From Dendrocalamus latiflorus (Eukaryota > Streptophyta > Magnoliopsida > Poales > Poaceae), in assembly GCA_017311315.1 (NCBI GenBank), contig CM029664.1, forward strand, positions 44,298,510 through 44,362,509: a stretch of DNA of 64,000 nucleotides. Direction: 5' to 3'. Under the pieces are notes generated by a model. The model was not told where the DNA came from, ran no database searches, and saw nothing but the letters and a program-made list of their open reading frames with translations. A program made the translations under genes and the position numbers. Shown here piece after piece: positions 1-11,589 of the stretch (the first letter of the stretch is position 1; each line of letters starts with the position of its first letter).

Positions 1-2010
1 CATCGATGGTTCGAGTGGATAGTTGCAGTCTCCTAGATCCATTCGATCACACTTAATCCAACGACAGAGAGCTATTCTGTCAAGTGAGGCTGGGATAGTA
101 TAGCGTTCCCTTGTTTTTCTCTTCAGATAATTGGAACCAGTAAAATATCACACAAAGCTAAAACCTTGAAAGCTACCTTGCTTGCACCTCTGTAGCTTGC
201 ATTTTCCTTTCAAATGCAACAATTAAGCTCAAATGGCAGCAAATTAACCATAGGAACCAATCTAAAAAACTCGTACTAATCTACGTGGAACAAATGGCCA
301 GGCAAAGGTGAATGATGATTTGCACATAGCTGCCATTTTTCTGCTGCTCTAGTGAAGCATGCGGAGTAAATTAAGAAGCATTATATCATACTAACCCACG
401 TTTGGAGTGTTGATATCCAAATATACAAATCTAGACTCTCCTGTGTATTCTGCACCAGTCTAGGATCACACTAGTGTACATAGTAAAATATAGATAAAAT
501 ATCGACCATGATCACGATTAACTATGGATAACGCAAATATTATTAATTATCAGAGTTGCGACTTTATGGCCAAGCTTACAAATAATAACCTGAAGAGCTT
601 AAAAAACTATCTAGTAGCGAAAAATAAAGATAAACGAAGTAGCCATTTGACATGCCACAGGTAATCGATTGGGAAGCGAAGTCCTTATCCGAGAAGTCAT
701 CAAAGAATCCTACTTCAAGTATCTCTAGATGATATGATTCTTCTTCAGCAATTGAGCAATAAAGTACATAGCCATGAGTACATCACAAATTAATTAGCTA
801 GGTCTATCATATACTAGACATGTGGTTATATGATAAGGCTAAGATCAATAGTGCATAAAGTTAAGTCCTTAGACATTACATAGACGAGACATCTACATCC
901 TAATGTGCTAGTAGCACCCACTTTACTGCATGAACACTCACCCAAGTGAAAACTATTTTATTTAACCAATACTAGCGACAATACCTATGTCATGGTACAT
1001 AAATTTTATGACTGTGGCTACCACCATGATTCAAATTTCATTAAGTTAAAATTAATTAATTGATCAATGTGATAATGAGCCTAACATAACAATAAGAATG
1101 GCTAAACATACTAGACGTATAACCCAAGTGGAGTGGGTTATCATAGTATAGTTAATTATCTAGTGATGCAATAGTGGATGACATGTGGGACCCATGGGAC
1201 AGAGACATGGCTCACAATGGACCATGTTTCACGGGAGCATTGTAGCTGACGACGTGGCTATGCTGGTGTTAATGCGGACGCACGCGCTGACGTTAACGAT
1301 GAGCGAACCGAGGCATCACGTGGGAATGCACGGTGCGACGAGCTGAGTGAGGTGATGCGATGCGACCGGCGACGAGGACGAACGGCAAAGGAAAGCACTC
1401 GGAGGAGAGAGGCTCACCAGCGGTAGAGTTGACGGCAGCACAGGATACCAACAACGAGGAAGATGAAGCAGCGCAACAGCGAAACCACGAAGAAGACGCA
1501 CCGGTGAAGACTCTGACGAAGACAAAACGACTCAGTTTTGGCGCAAAAGCGAGGATGTCGAGGCGGTTCGGGGTGCGGGAAACAAGGGGTTAGCCGCGGC
1601 TTATAAAGCATGGAGAGGCAACATCCAAGACAAACATAACACATGAATCCAAGGCGGGCAAGGCAAAGAGTCTAGACCAGAGACACGAGCGGTGGCAAGG
1701 CGGATACAGAGAAGATGAATAGTCCCACACTGATAGGTGGGATCGGGCAGCCAGAGATGACGCGAAGGACGACACGTAGATGGGTGACGCGTGGCGAGAG
1801 GACGATTGAGGTGAAGCAGGTCACGCGGTCTGGGCTGAACCAGGCTAGCGCGCGGGGGAGGAAATGGGCCAAGCAAAGTTGGACCGTGGGAAAGAGGAAA
1901 TGAGCCAGAATATAGGGGTTTTGGCCCAAATGTTACAATTGGAGGAGGGGTCCATCATGGTTTAATGTACGCTCCACTAGCTTGATGGCCAATGATCAAG
2001 CGTCCACGGG
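1..2010. other. Intergenic, no gene recognised
   Basis: AT-rich to about position 1250, then a more balanced stretch. A short open frame at 1360-1593 and several overlapping antisense frames have no recognisable domain and look like chance. A CACGTG hexamer lies near 1317. I see no transposon ends that I can define here. Confidence 0.5.
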
Positions 2011-2640
2011 ATGAGATCCAGGGGCGGATCTACAGTAGTTCATGGGTGTTCAGCTGAACACCCAAATTTTTTGACAAAAAATCTAGTATATATGAAGTAT
2101 AATACATATATATATGTATAGTTGGGCCAAATCAGCTGTTTATAGCTACAATTCGGCCCGAGAGGCCGAGAGAAATGCAGCAGCCCGCCAGGCGCGACCG
2201 TGCGTGAAGCCAAGGCCCAGCCCAACTTCTGTCCGCGCGGCCTGCCTACCCGCGGTCCCGGTCCCCCCCCCCCCCGGCTCCCCGCGATCCCCATTCGCAA
2301 ATCGCGCCGACCCTAACGGCCTAACCCTAGCCTCGCCGCCTCCGCTCCGCCGGCGACCGCCTACGCTCCGCCTCACCACCTCCGCAACGCCTCGCTGCCG
2401 CCGCCCTCCGGGCCAAGAAGATCACCTTCAACCTCACCGTCACTATATTGAGCATATGCTTCAATATCCATGGGCTCCGGCTAGATCCGGCCCTCCGCTC
2501 CGCTCTTCGCCGCCGCCGCCCTCCACCTCGTCGCCTCCGCGCTCCGCTCCGTCGGCAACCGCGCCTCGCCGCCTCTGCCCTCCGGGCTCTGGCTAGATCC
2601 GGCCCTCCGCTCTGCCGCAGTCACCTTCAACCTAGACGAG

Positions 2641-3386
2641 GCCAAGAAGATCACCTTCAACCTCACCATCAAGCAGCTTGCCAGCATCGAACCAGGACCC
2701 TGGACCAAGAGCCTCCGCCGCGAGTACGTCAAGCTCATCGACGGCTTTTTCTCCATCCCCTTCCCTTTCGCATCCCTCCTCCCCTTCACAACCTACAGCC
2801 AAGCCTTCAAGGTGCTCGTTCTTTTGCCTTCTTCCATTTTTCCCTATGCGCATTACATTTGCCTTGTGACGAATTGGTGTGTGCTGTTGCCAATAAAGTT
2901 GTATTATTTGATTTGATTTAGGCGAGGAAGAAGGTGGCTGAGTCACTGCGGGAGGTGATAAGAAAGAGGATGGAACAAAGAGGGGAGGAAAATGGAGTGA
3001 AGGGAGAGATTGAGGAGAAGAGGGAGAAGAAGGACATGGTGGAGGAGAACATGTTTGCTCGTGGTGTATGCATATAAATGGTCTTCTTTCTACTCATTTT
3101 CTTTGCTTGCATGAGTCCAAAGCTATCCAACCGAACAGCCAAAGTGAGAATTATTAGCAGGAACATCATGGTGGGGCTGAATCTCTAAAGCTCTTACTAT
3201 TGTTTCCATTCAATTTAGCCATAAGATTTTACCTCATTGCTTCAATTGATATTCTACTTCACTACAAGTGCAATTGATCCAGATGTCTTGCTGATTTTAC
3301 AGGAAGAGCACAACAATATGAGAGACATGAAAGGCGAAAACCAGCCCCTAAAGTGGAGTGATTACAAGTCAATGCCATTCACTCAA
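2641..3386 (+). pseudogene. Captured CYP90A (CPD-type P450) exon fragments
   Basis: Three pieces match a grass CYP90A brassinosteroid C-23/C-6 pathway P450 in order. Piece one (2641-2811) encodes ITFNLTIKQLASIEPGPW and EYVKLIDGFFSIPF, and ends at a GT donor. Piece two (2922 to about 3050) follows an AG acceptor and encodes ARKKVAESLREVI and KKDMVEE. Piece three (3303-3386) follows TTTTACAG and encodes EEHNNMRDMKGENQ and WSDYKSMPFTQ, exactly 28 codons. The region between pieces two and three that should hold the I-helix oxygen-binding motif is missing. There is no start codon region and no haem-binding cysteine. The fragment cannot be an active enzyme. Keeping intron borders shows it was copied from genomic DNA, not from mRNA. 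The first exon start is also duplicated upstream near 2414. Confidence 0.85.
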
Positions 3387-3451
3387 CAATATCAGATTAA
3401 AAGTTGGAAATGGGCATAACACACTTGTACTAGGAAGACAACTAGGTTAAT

Positions 3452-3587
3452 GGAGCCCCTAGTACTTGTGTTTTCTGTGGTAGAGATGAAATTATTAAGC
3501 ATTTTTTCTTTGATTGTTCTGTTACAAAATATATGTGGACTGTTGTGCAATGTGCTTTTGGAATTTCTATCCTACCTAGTAAATATT
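3452..3587 (+). pseudogene. LINE zf-RVT (reverse-transcriptase zinc-binding) fragment
   Basis: An open stretch encodes CVFCGRDEIIKHFFFDCSV followed by KYMWTVVQCAFGI. The C-x2-C ... H-x4-C pattern with the following aromatic run is the zinc-binding segment found after the reverse transcriptase in plant non-LTR retrotransposons. It ends at a TGA. It lies within the hAT element, just after the captured P450 exon, so the element is a chimera of at least two donor sequences. Confidence 0.7.
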
Positions 3588-3969
3588 GAGTTGCTTATCA
3601 ACATTTTGTATTTTACGATTTTGTAGATCTTTGAGCTTTAAAAAATGAAGGAGTCTGTAAATTTGAAATCTTTATGGGGAGAGAGCTGGAAAGAGCAAAA
3701 AAGGGACATGATCAGCAAAGTACGCAACTGTCATTAATATCTATAATTTGCTATTTAATTCATGTCATTATGCTAGCTTTATATCGTCTATTGTCTCATA
3801 AGAAATCGTTAATTTCTATATTTTTTATTTTTATTACATCTATATACATGTATCCTTGTATTGGTATTTTGAGGGAAATAACGTGTCGCGGTATCGATGT
3901 ATCCGAGTAACTTAGATCCGAAGTCTGAACACCTATCTTAAAAATCCTGGTTCCGCCACTGATGAGTTC

Positions 3970-5175
3970 CCTTGGATTTCTCTTTCCCCTGTGCTGAATG
4001 ATTTATGATGACTGATGAGTTGTCGTTTGAGAGACAGTTCGCAAAAACGCCTTGTGGTTTTCGTTCTCCAATCAATTGCCGTGTGCTAGTTCCGTAAACA
4101 AAGCGATGTCCATCGCAAAATCACGGCAACCCAGCTTTTGAGGTCGTGGGAGCCCTTATCGAATCATTACATCCACACTCGAGGGGTGTGATAGGGTTCT
4201 TTCATATTAGTTTTTAGTTTTAGCTTTTGATTTTAATTTATAAACAATAATAGTCTGTAAAAAAAGATATATATTTATGTATAATTTTAAGCGATATAAA
4301 TAAAGTCACTATAGAGTATACTACAATCAATTAGTAGACTTTGTCTTAAAAAGATACTTCGTTTAAAAAATAGATATTGTAGAAAAATAATTTTTTAGAA
4401 GTAAATAGGAGTGTTTACTGCACTTCTGCTACACTAATAAATTGCTCAAAATGCCGCATGCTGCCGCGCTGCCATATGTAAAAGAGAGGTGATTTTCCTT
4501 GAAAAAGAAGTGATTTATGCATTTCTAAACATAGTAGGTAAATTTAGCATGTTTAACGAAACCGTCTTTTCTTCTCACAATTGACAACCTCGGTACACTA
4601 TGCCTAGTTTTAACTTCGGAGTTCATGTGACTAAAAAAAGATTCAATATTTTTGGGAGGAAAATAGCAATATAATTAAATTGGTTATATTCCATGACCAT
4701 ATTGAGATCATAGTGAAGCACATGATTATAATCTGAACAGAGAACTGCCAACACAATAATCAGTGTGAGAACAGCCAGATAGAACAAAAATGGATAGAAG
4801 ATCTGTGTAACAAATTGTGGATAAATGGGTAAAACACCCAATACCCATGATGACAAACTGCATGGGACACTAGACAGTACATTCGCAGGCAGAAGCCGCT
4901 TTTTTAGTTGTAACAAGAGACACTAGACAGTATCCCATAAGTACAAGCAAGTTCAAAAGGCGCACAACCCATTCGAAGCATATAAAAAGGACTGATGGTT
5001 CGATATGTATCAAGAAAAGGAACTAGATATACATGATTTAACAGTCCACTAGGAACATTTCCGGCGAGGTCTGGATGCAGCTAAATAAGCCCCTTCCTGA
5101 CAGTGATAGACATCCTAGCGACCCATCCCAAGTGCTAACTACTGGGAGTTGATCAACCATTACCGAAATAAACCA
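3970..5175. other. Spacer downstream of the PMI1-like gene
   Basis: The region holds no gene that I recognise. The part next to 5176 is probably the 3' UTR of the minus-strand PMI1-like gene. Around 4310-4370 there is a stretch resembling 22750-22840 in inverted orientation (AAGACAAAGTCTACTA type), so a small dispersed repeat is present. An antisense open frame at 4623-4916 looks hydrophobic but shows no family features. Confidence 0.4.
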
Positions 5176-8100
5176 TCACCGAAATCTCTTTTCCTTTTGA
5201 AGGAGGATATTTGGGTTCCGCTTAGGTCCTGCTAACTCGCCCCATCTTGTCCCTGCTCCATGAATGCGTGAAGAAATGCTCCAAAGGGTGTCTCCTGGCT
5301 GACCAGCTGCCTCTTTGGTTGGCTTTGCGATAGCTTTGGATTTCATTAGAGGATGCTTATTGCTCTTACCCATGCCAGCTGCAAGCAGCCATCTTGAGCC
5401 AGATTGCTGCTGTGTTTGATTACCCCATGGTTTTGTCTTCTCAGGTTCGCTCTTGAAACCGGCTACATGCACTTCTGTGACTTTAAACTGAGGAACGGAA
5501 TCTTCTTCCTCAATCTTTTCTTCCTTGACCAATGCTTTATCTAGAACCTCTTCAGTCTTGGGCTCCTCATTGCCTTGCTCACTGTTACCTTTCTCTGAAA
5601 CAGTGCTGTATATCTTGGGCTTTGGGGGTACAAAAACCCTTTCCACTTGAATTAAAGCAAGCATCGGTGTGCCAACTGGCTCGTAGTTACGTAGTGGGTC
5701 ACGCAGTTGAACCATGAGAGCAACTGTAAAGTTGTTCCCTAACAAACCCCATTTTCTACCAGATCTCCTGCTCCTTTTGTCTGTATTCCGGCTTTCAGCA
5801 ACTAATTCCATTGGTTTAGCATGGTGGGCAGCAAGTATCTTCGATGTCCGGTCACTGAACTGGTCCTCTTCATCCACTACTCCAGAATCAAGCCTCATCC
5901 ACTCATCTAGAGTGATTGACAAGCCCATTAATCCATCAACATCGCCTCCACTTTGCTTAACATCCAGAAGCTGCAAACCTGCAGTTCCCTCTAAACCAAG
6001 GGACAAGGTATTCTCTGCACACTTTCCTTGCAGAGATGAAAATTCCCCAATAGGCTGGGCACTGATATTGGAGGGTGCCTCTTCTTCTGACATGCCAGAT
6101 TGTATCCTCAGACCCTCAACGGAAAGGGCTTCAATCTTTTCCATAGCCAACGGTGCAAGCTCCTCAAGTGAAACATATTCTGAAGCATTTTCCCCACCCA
6201 ATGATGATGACAGATCAGCACCTCTCCCTTTCTTCTTCTTACCAAAGGCGGCATTGCCAACCCCTCCTGCCAAAGCATCCATGCCGCGATTGTCCAATAG
6301 GTCATATCTGCATTGGCCAAAGCATAAGATGAAGTGGAGAAGGCATAAACAAGAATGACAAGAAAGATTTCTAACCCTTCGGCAGACACTAGAGCTGGAG
6401 AAGCCTCCCAGGCGATCTGCTGCATCATTTTGCCATTGACATCCTCTAAGGGCATAAGTTTGTTTGCTTGCATTGACAACCTTTCAATTCCAACTGAGGC
6501 CAGACCATGCAATATCTCCATAATCCCAGAGCCCATTTCTGCTGGTAGTACGATTGGAGAAGAAGCCTGCATGACCAACCTACAATTGTTCTTTGCATTT
6601 TTGAAAAGGGCTGGATTCATTGACCGCAGACATCCTCCATCTTTTGTCTGAACAAATGGACCCAAACCATCGGCCAAAGGTGGTAGCTCAAGGGGCTGCT
6701 CAGGTGGGAGGTCAATGGGGCTACCAAACCCACTTCTACTTCCAGGCGGAGAAGATTGGAAGGACTCTTCGTTTAACCCAAATTGACGCATCAAGGCTTC
6801 AGTTTCCTCATCTTCCAGCGACTTAGCTAGAAATCTGGTGTCTGTGGGCGGAATTCCATTCTGAAGCTCAAGTTCAGCCTCGCGTATGATTGTGGAGAGA
6901 TCAAAATCCTCTGGAACATCTTCACAACTAGGTTCTTCCACCCCATCATCAAAGTCCAAACCAAGAATACCATTCCCAGATGCTAGAGCTTCCTTTTCAA
7001 ACTGCTTCCAAAGCCGCTCTCTTGGTGACTCGGAATCACTATCTGAGGTTGGACCAAACGGGCTATGCTCTATCCCAAGCATATCCAAAAACTCACTAGC
7101 AACAAAATCCGATGAAGCATCCATGCTGCGTGATCTATTCTTTCTACTGGTGGAATTGTAACTATCTTTTGCACCCACACAGCTCAATCGCCTAGAAAGC
7201 TTATCTTCTACAATTGGTGAGACAAACTCCTCTGGCTCAACAATTGACATGTTGTTGAATATACGCTCCAGATCCTCCAGTTCTGTATCTGCTGGCAAAT
7301 GATCCTCTCCTTCCAACACTGCAGTAGGCAGCAAAGCCACTTTGACCATTGAGTCCTGCTTGTCTTCCACATCCTCCCTTCCAAGAGCAACATCACTGAC
7401 CACCTCTTCCGGCTCCACTTCAACAGTCTCGTCTTTAGCAAGGTCATCGCTTATTAACACAGGCTTGACCTTTCCCTCCTCATCAACTTCAGCCCCTAAA
7501 TCCTCCTTTTGATCAGCCACATTGTCAGTTTCCACAGCTTTGAGCCGTTCTGGATCCTCAAGGGCGATCTCAACTCCCTGCTCAACAACACTGAACTCCG
7601 CACCATCACAATTGCCCTCTAGATGCGTGAAGTCCCCCTTCTTCACCTCCACTGATGTGCAGTGCTTTGACTGCGGCGACCCATCCTCCTCACATTCTAG
7701 TGTTGCCGCCTCCTCCTTCAAATCAAGACCTGGATCACCAACAAAAGGCAGCGCCTTTACAGGCCTTGCGCTCGGCAACACCTCATGCAGCACCCTCACG
7801 TCTCGGCTCCGCACCGGCACCGGCGTCGGGGCCTGCACTGACACCTGCCGCGCCATCGAGCCCCGCCTCAGCCCCGCCACCTCTCCTCCCTTCTGCTGCT
7901 CCCCGCCGCCGCCTACGAGTGCGCACGAGAAGGTGACATTGAGCCGCGCGCCGCGGGCGGGGCCTGAGAGCCGGAAGCTCGTGCTCCACTTCCCGAATCC
8001 GGAGTCGCCGCCCTCCTCCAGGTCGTCGAAGGAGAGCGGTAGTAGGCGGGTGAGGTCGACCTCGTGCTTGCCGAGCTCGAGCGCCGAGGCGGCGACGGCG

Positions 8101-8648
8101 ACGGTGAAGGCCCGGGGCTCGTACTTGACCGCGGCCTTGGCGCCGCGGGAGAAGTAGACGGGCGAGCGCTGCGTGAGCGCCTCCTCGAACGCGGCGGCGC
8201 CGAGGGCCGCTGCGACGGGGCGGCTGGACGCGCACACGGACATCCGGCGGAAGTGGACGGCGATCGGGGAGCCATCGAGCGCGGCGGGTAGGCCGTCGAC
8301 CGAGTGCACGTGCAGGGTGAACGCGCAGTCGAGGCGGCGCCGGCCCAGGTGGGAGATGGCCGTCAAGGATTTCTTCCAGAACGACGACGAAGACGAGGAG
8401 GGTGTGGAGGCAGACAGGGCCGAGGACGAGGAAGCGGAGGGAAGGAGCCTGCGCGAGGAGGAGGGCTTGAGCCTGGGCTTGCGGCGGGCCTGGTCTGCGG
8501 GGGATGGGGAGGGGAGCGGGAGGGAGCGGCGGCGGCGGGAGGGGTCGAGCGAGAGCGCCTTGTGGAGCGTGACGATGTCACGCGCGAGGGCTGCGTCCCC
8601 CGCGTCGGCCGCGCGGTCGGCGCCCGGCGGCGGGAGGCGGGACGACAT
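5176..8648 (-). CDS. PMI1-like NT-C2 domain protein (plastid movement impaired 1 related), two exons
   Basis: Exon 1 runs 8648-6376 and exon 2 runs 6307-5176, with a 68-nt intron (6308-6375, GTTAG...TGCAG). Splicing keeps the frame, giving about 1134 residues, a normal length for PMI1-related proteins. The N-terminus has a basic, serine-rich leader (residues 1-88). An NT-C2 domain follows at about 90-245, starting with FWKKSLTAI and including LDCAFTLHVHSVDGLP and KWSTSFRLSG. A long acidic middle region comes next. The C-terminal part has conserved PMI1 blocks such as SEFLDMLGIEHSPFG, the SRWLLAAGMGKSNKHPLMKS block and GDTLWSISSRIHG near the end. In Arabidopsis, PMI1 acts in chloroplast and nuclear photorelocation and the related PMIR proteins are close paralogues; I cannot say which one this matches. 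The final residues (KEKRFR) look slightly divergent from the usual end. This is the best host gene in the window. Confidence 0.9.
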
Positions 8649-8954
8649 GGGGGTGCTCGGGTTTGGGTGGGGATTTTTGGGGCGATTTGGGGGGACGGCG
8701 CGGCAGGCGACAGGGGGCAGAGGGGAGCGGATGCCTTGCTTAGTTGGTTTTGCGTTTTGTTGCTACTGTTCGGTGGGCTTGGCCTAGCTCGGTGCTTTGC
8801 TTTGCTTAGTGTGCTGGATTTGGGATCTGGAAGACTGGAATTGTGCGTCTGTTCCTTCGACGAGCTCGTGAAAGAGGAGGGGGGATGGGTCATGGTCATG
8901 GATGGAGTCATGGGTGTGAATTGTTTGTTCGGTTGGGTGGTGGGTGGCATCGTA
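8649..8954 (-). promoter_or_regulatory. Upstream region of the PMI1-like gene
   Basis: About 300 bp separate the start codon from a MITE at 8955. The part next to the ATG is GC-rich and G-rich on the plus strand, as is common for grass 5' UTRs. I cannot place a convincing TATA box. The MITE therefore sits in the proximal promoter or 5' UTR. Confidence 0.4.
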
Positions 8955-9240
8955 TTAAGGTGCCGCTCTATTGGACCGAAAGATGTAGTTTATGATTGAA
9001 ATTTTATTGTAACTAATTGAAATTACATTGTAGTTGATATTGACTTATTTGGTCTAACTAAATTTTAAAAAATTAAAAATAGAAAAACAAGTTAACCTAT
9101 CACGGACAATCCAAACGAATATAAGAAAAAAAGAACCGGTAAAAAAGCTAAAAAGCTAAAAAAATAGAAAAACGAAATTTATAAATAGTAAAAAATAAGT
9201 TAGAACCTAAAAATTTGAGCTGAAATGAGCAGAGTTTGCA
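8955..9240 (+). mobile_element. MITE of the AAGAACCGG family, copy 1
   Basis: About 285 bp, AT-rich, sharing a conserved core with nine other places in the window: the order is CTNNTTGAAATTACAnTG, GACTTATTTGG, AACTAAATTTTAAAAA, then AAGAACCGG at 9131-9139, then AAATTTATAAATAGT. Terminal repeats are weak in this copy. It lies immediately upstream of the PMI1-like gene. Confidence 0.7.
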
Positions 9241-9608
9241 AGCTGGAACGAGGCAGCTCAATTCGAGTGGTAGTGTTTCGATAATTGTGATGTCAAGGCG
9301 TGCATGTGGTTAATGGGGGTGTAGTCATACGAGCTCTTTCAAAATTTGTATACGTAAGTTAATTTGAGGATGTTGAATTTCAAGCTGTACATGCTTGATG
9401 CCTGGGTGTAGTAGTACATGGGAGAACATTGATGGCAAACCGGCGCGTACCTAGATAAAGCATTAAATTTGTACTAAAAAAGATAAAGCAATGAAAGCGT
9501 GTAAGTGGAAATGTACCACGCAACTTCCAAAATTGGTTATTTACCATGTCAGGAGATGTGAGAAGTGTGTGAAAGTTTTGGGGAAAAAAATGTGTGGGAT
9601 TTGACGTG
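9241..9608. other. Spacer, nothing recognised
   Basis: Mixed composition between two MITEs. No open frame with a known motif and no clear repeat ends. Confidence 0.5.
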
Positions 9609-9611
9609 TAA

Positions 9612-9979
9612 TGGTCTGTTTGGGAGAGCTTCACCAGCTCCAGATCCATGAAAAACAGCTCCATTCCACGAAATTTTACCCAAACGCTCCAACTCCGCGA
9701 AATCTGGATCCACCGAAATCCTGGATCTGAGGGCTAGATCCATGAATTTCATGGAGCTCCTCAAGGGGTGCTCCACCGTGGGGTTGGATGGTAATTACCC
9801 GCCAATGCCACTGGTTACACACCCCATCCCACCAAAAGTGGCAATTTTCACCAAAACCTCAATTTCGTGGATCTGAAGCTACTGTACAAGCCAAAACTCC
9901 ATGGTGAGATCCCAGATCTACGGTGGAGCTGCTGCTCCAGATCCACGTTTTCAGTGGTGGAGCTCTCCCAAACAGGCCC
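9612..9979. mobile_element. Tourist-like (PIF/Harbinger) MITE
   Basis: The left end reads TGGTCTGTTTGGGAGAGCT and the inverted right end GGGCCTGTTTGGGAGAGCT. A 3-bp TAA flanks both sides (9609-9611 and 9980-9982), as expected for PIF/Harbinger insertion. The interior is rich in 'CTCCAGATCCA' type repeats in both orientations and has no coding capacity. Confidence 0.8.
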
Positions 9980-10097
9980 TAAATTGAAGGTTTAAAGAGC
10001 TGCTTTGTTACTCCATGTGGCACATGTTAATCGACTTTGCATACAATTTGTCAGTTTCACGCAGAAAAAGGAGGTAGTATACATGCAAGTCAACAGG

Positions 10098-10615
10098 TAG
10101 GGATGGCAATCGGGCGCAGCGGATATGGATAGTGTTCGTTCATACCCGTACCCGCAACTCTGATTTATGCCCACGGATATACCTACGAAGGACAACGCGT
10201 GAAAAACCTCGTCCATACTCGTCACCCGTGGACATACCCGTTTACCCGCGAACTGAAAGTCACTATCTGAGAGTTGAACTAATGACAGGTACATATAAGC
10301 AACAGCTGTTGCTAGGAAATATAATAGCTATCAAAAAGTTTATAACAATCAATAACAATTAGAGATATAGAAAAGTTTATAACAATCAATAGTAATTAGA
10401 AATATTGTTATGACTGCGCCATCTGTCAATCTATATCGCGGGTAAACGAGCGGGGCAAGTACAAGTGGAGTTTACCCATACCTTTGCCCGTTTACCTGAC
10501 GGCTAGAGTGTTCCCTCATTTTCATACCCGTAGGTAAACAAAATATCCCATACCTGGCTCCATTAGAGTGTTTATCCACAGGTATACGGGTAAACGGGCA
10601 TAATTGCTATCCCTA
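10098..10615. mobile_element. hAT-type MITE with TAGGGATGGCAAT ends
   Basis: The ends are TAGGGATGGCAAT and, inverted, TAGGGATAGCAAT. The flanks TCAACAGG (10090-10097) and TCAGCGGG (10616-10623) match at six of eight positions, consistent with an aged 8-bp hAT duplication. Many 'TACCCGTTTACCCG' type direct and inverted subterminal repeats occur. A second, interrupted copy of the same family surrounds the element at 29287-31372. Confidence 0.75.
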
Positions 10616-10661
10616 TCAGCGGGTATAATTGACACACTCCAGTTAACCGGTAATTGTGTAG

Positions 10662-10918
10662 CCGCGCTTAGTTTGGCTTCTTTTTTACTGTTGAACACTG
10701 TTCAACATTATTCTTAGATATTTTCACTGTATTTATTGGTAGCTTTTCAGTGTAATTAAAATTTTAAAATAAAAAATAGGTTATCCTAATATGGGCAATG
10801 CAAAGGAACACAAGCAAAAGAAAAGGGGAAAAAAGCCCAAAAAAAATCAAAAAGTCAGAAAAAGACAAAATTAAGAAATTAGAAACAAAAAACCAAAACC
10901 TGAAATCCAAACATGCGG
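10662..10918 (+). mobile_element. MITE of the AAGAACCGG family, divergent copy 2
   Basis: Begins GCGCTTAGTTTGGCTTC and ends with the inverted form near CCAAACATGCGGA. The interior keeps the family order (TTTCACTGTA, AATTAAAATTTTAAAAT, AAAAAGCCCAAAAA, GTCAGAAAAAG) but has lost the exact AAGAACCGG core. Confidence 0.6.
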
Positions 10919-11097
10919 ATGTAAGGCCGCGCTCATTAGAACTTTTGCTTCTAATTTCTAACATCTTACTTTCGTCTTTTTGTAACGATATATCTTTTTT
11001 GGGCTTTTTGTGCTACATGAAGTAACAAAGCGGCCTTTTAAACCTTCAATTACAAGTCAAATCCCACACCTTTATTTCAAAACTTTCACATACTAAC

Positions 11098-11260
11098 CCC
11101 ACTCATTAGAGCTTCTGCTTCTTACTTTTAGCTTCATATTTTCGTTTTTTCTGGCGATATAGTTTTTTTGGCCTTTTTTTTCCCTCTTATTCCTTTTTAT
11201 TATCCGTGATGATTTTACTTTTTTTCTTTAATTATGTTAAAAAGTTACCAATATATATAA
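11098..11260 (-). mobile_element. Truncated inverted copy of the AAGAACCGG-family MITE
   Basis: The run CTCATTAGAGCTTCTGCTTC, then TTTCGTTTTTTCTGG, GGCCTTTTTTTTCC and TCTTTAATTATGTTAAA follows the family pattern in reverse orientation. The remainder up to about 11580 has no recognised content. Confidence 0.45.
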
Positions 11261-11589
11261 TACATTTTCAATTGTTACAGTACATAATAAATTATAAACT
11301 AAGTCTCTTAAGCCTAAATAAATACCACCGTATGAGTGTCGTTTTTGACGGATGTTGTTAGGGGTAGATCAGCATCAGAGAGTAGTTGGCACCGCCCAGA
11401 AAACGTCGCACGTTGCAGCCTTCTCGTGTGTGTCGAGGCGCATATTCGTGGAGCGTTTGGGAGGGTGGCGCCTCCTGTTCCGAGCTCGATGCGACGAATC
11501 CCCCAACTCCCACGGCGTTCGAGCTAAGCACGGCCACAACTCGAGCTAACCATCCCCAATTCCCCATGGCACCGCGTGCTAAAATTACT

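Larger units (their letters stand above)
2019..3961 (+). mobile_element. Non-autonomous hAT element carrying host-gene exons (Pack-hAT)
   Basis: The ends are imperfect terminal inverted repeats: CAGGGGCGGATC on the left and, read inward on the other strand, CAGTGGCGGAACC on the right. Both ends also carry a subterminal GGTGTTCAG. The flanks are an 8-bp target duplication, ATGAGATC (2011-2018) and ATGAGTTC (3962-3969), with one difference. An 8-bp duplication and CA-starting ends are characteristic of the hAT superfamily. No transposase is present. The interior holds pieces of a CYP90A gene and of a LINE, listed separately. A GC-rich block at about 2400-2640 contains two copies of a segment ending in a P450 exon start. 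Confidence 0.85.

Noticed and set aside
1360..1593. 77-codon charged frame
   Set aside because: No domain, and overlapped by several equal-length frames on the other strand; no evidence for a gene.
2114..2596. Plus-strand frame upstream of the P450 exons as an N-terminal exon
   Set aside because: The composition is low-complexity proline/arginine and shows no P450 N-terminal anchor or helix motif. Only the short segment near 2414 matches the exon.
4623..4916. 97-codon hydrophobic frame on the minus strand
   Set aside because: No family features, AT-rich and probably part of the 3' flank of the PMI1-like gene. Hydrophobic chance frames are common in T-rich DNA.
8304..8999. Plus-strand frames opposite the first exon of the PMI1-like gene
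   Set aside because: These are antisense shadows of a GC-rich exon and have no conserved motif.
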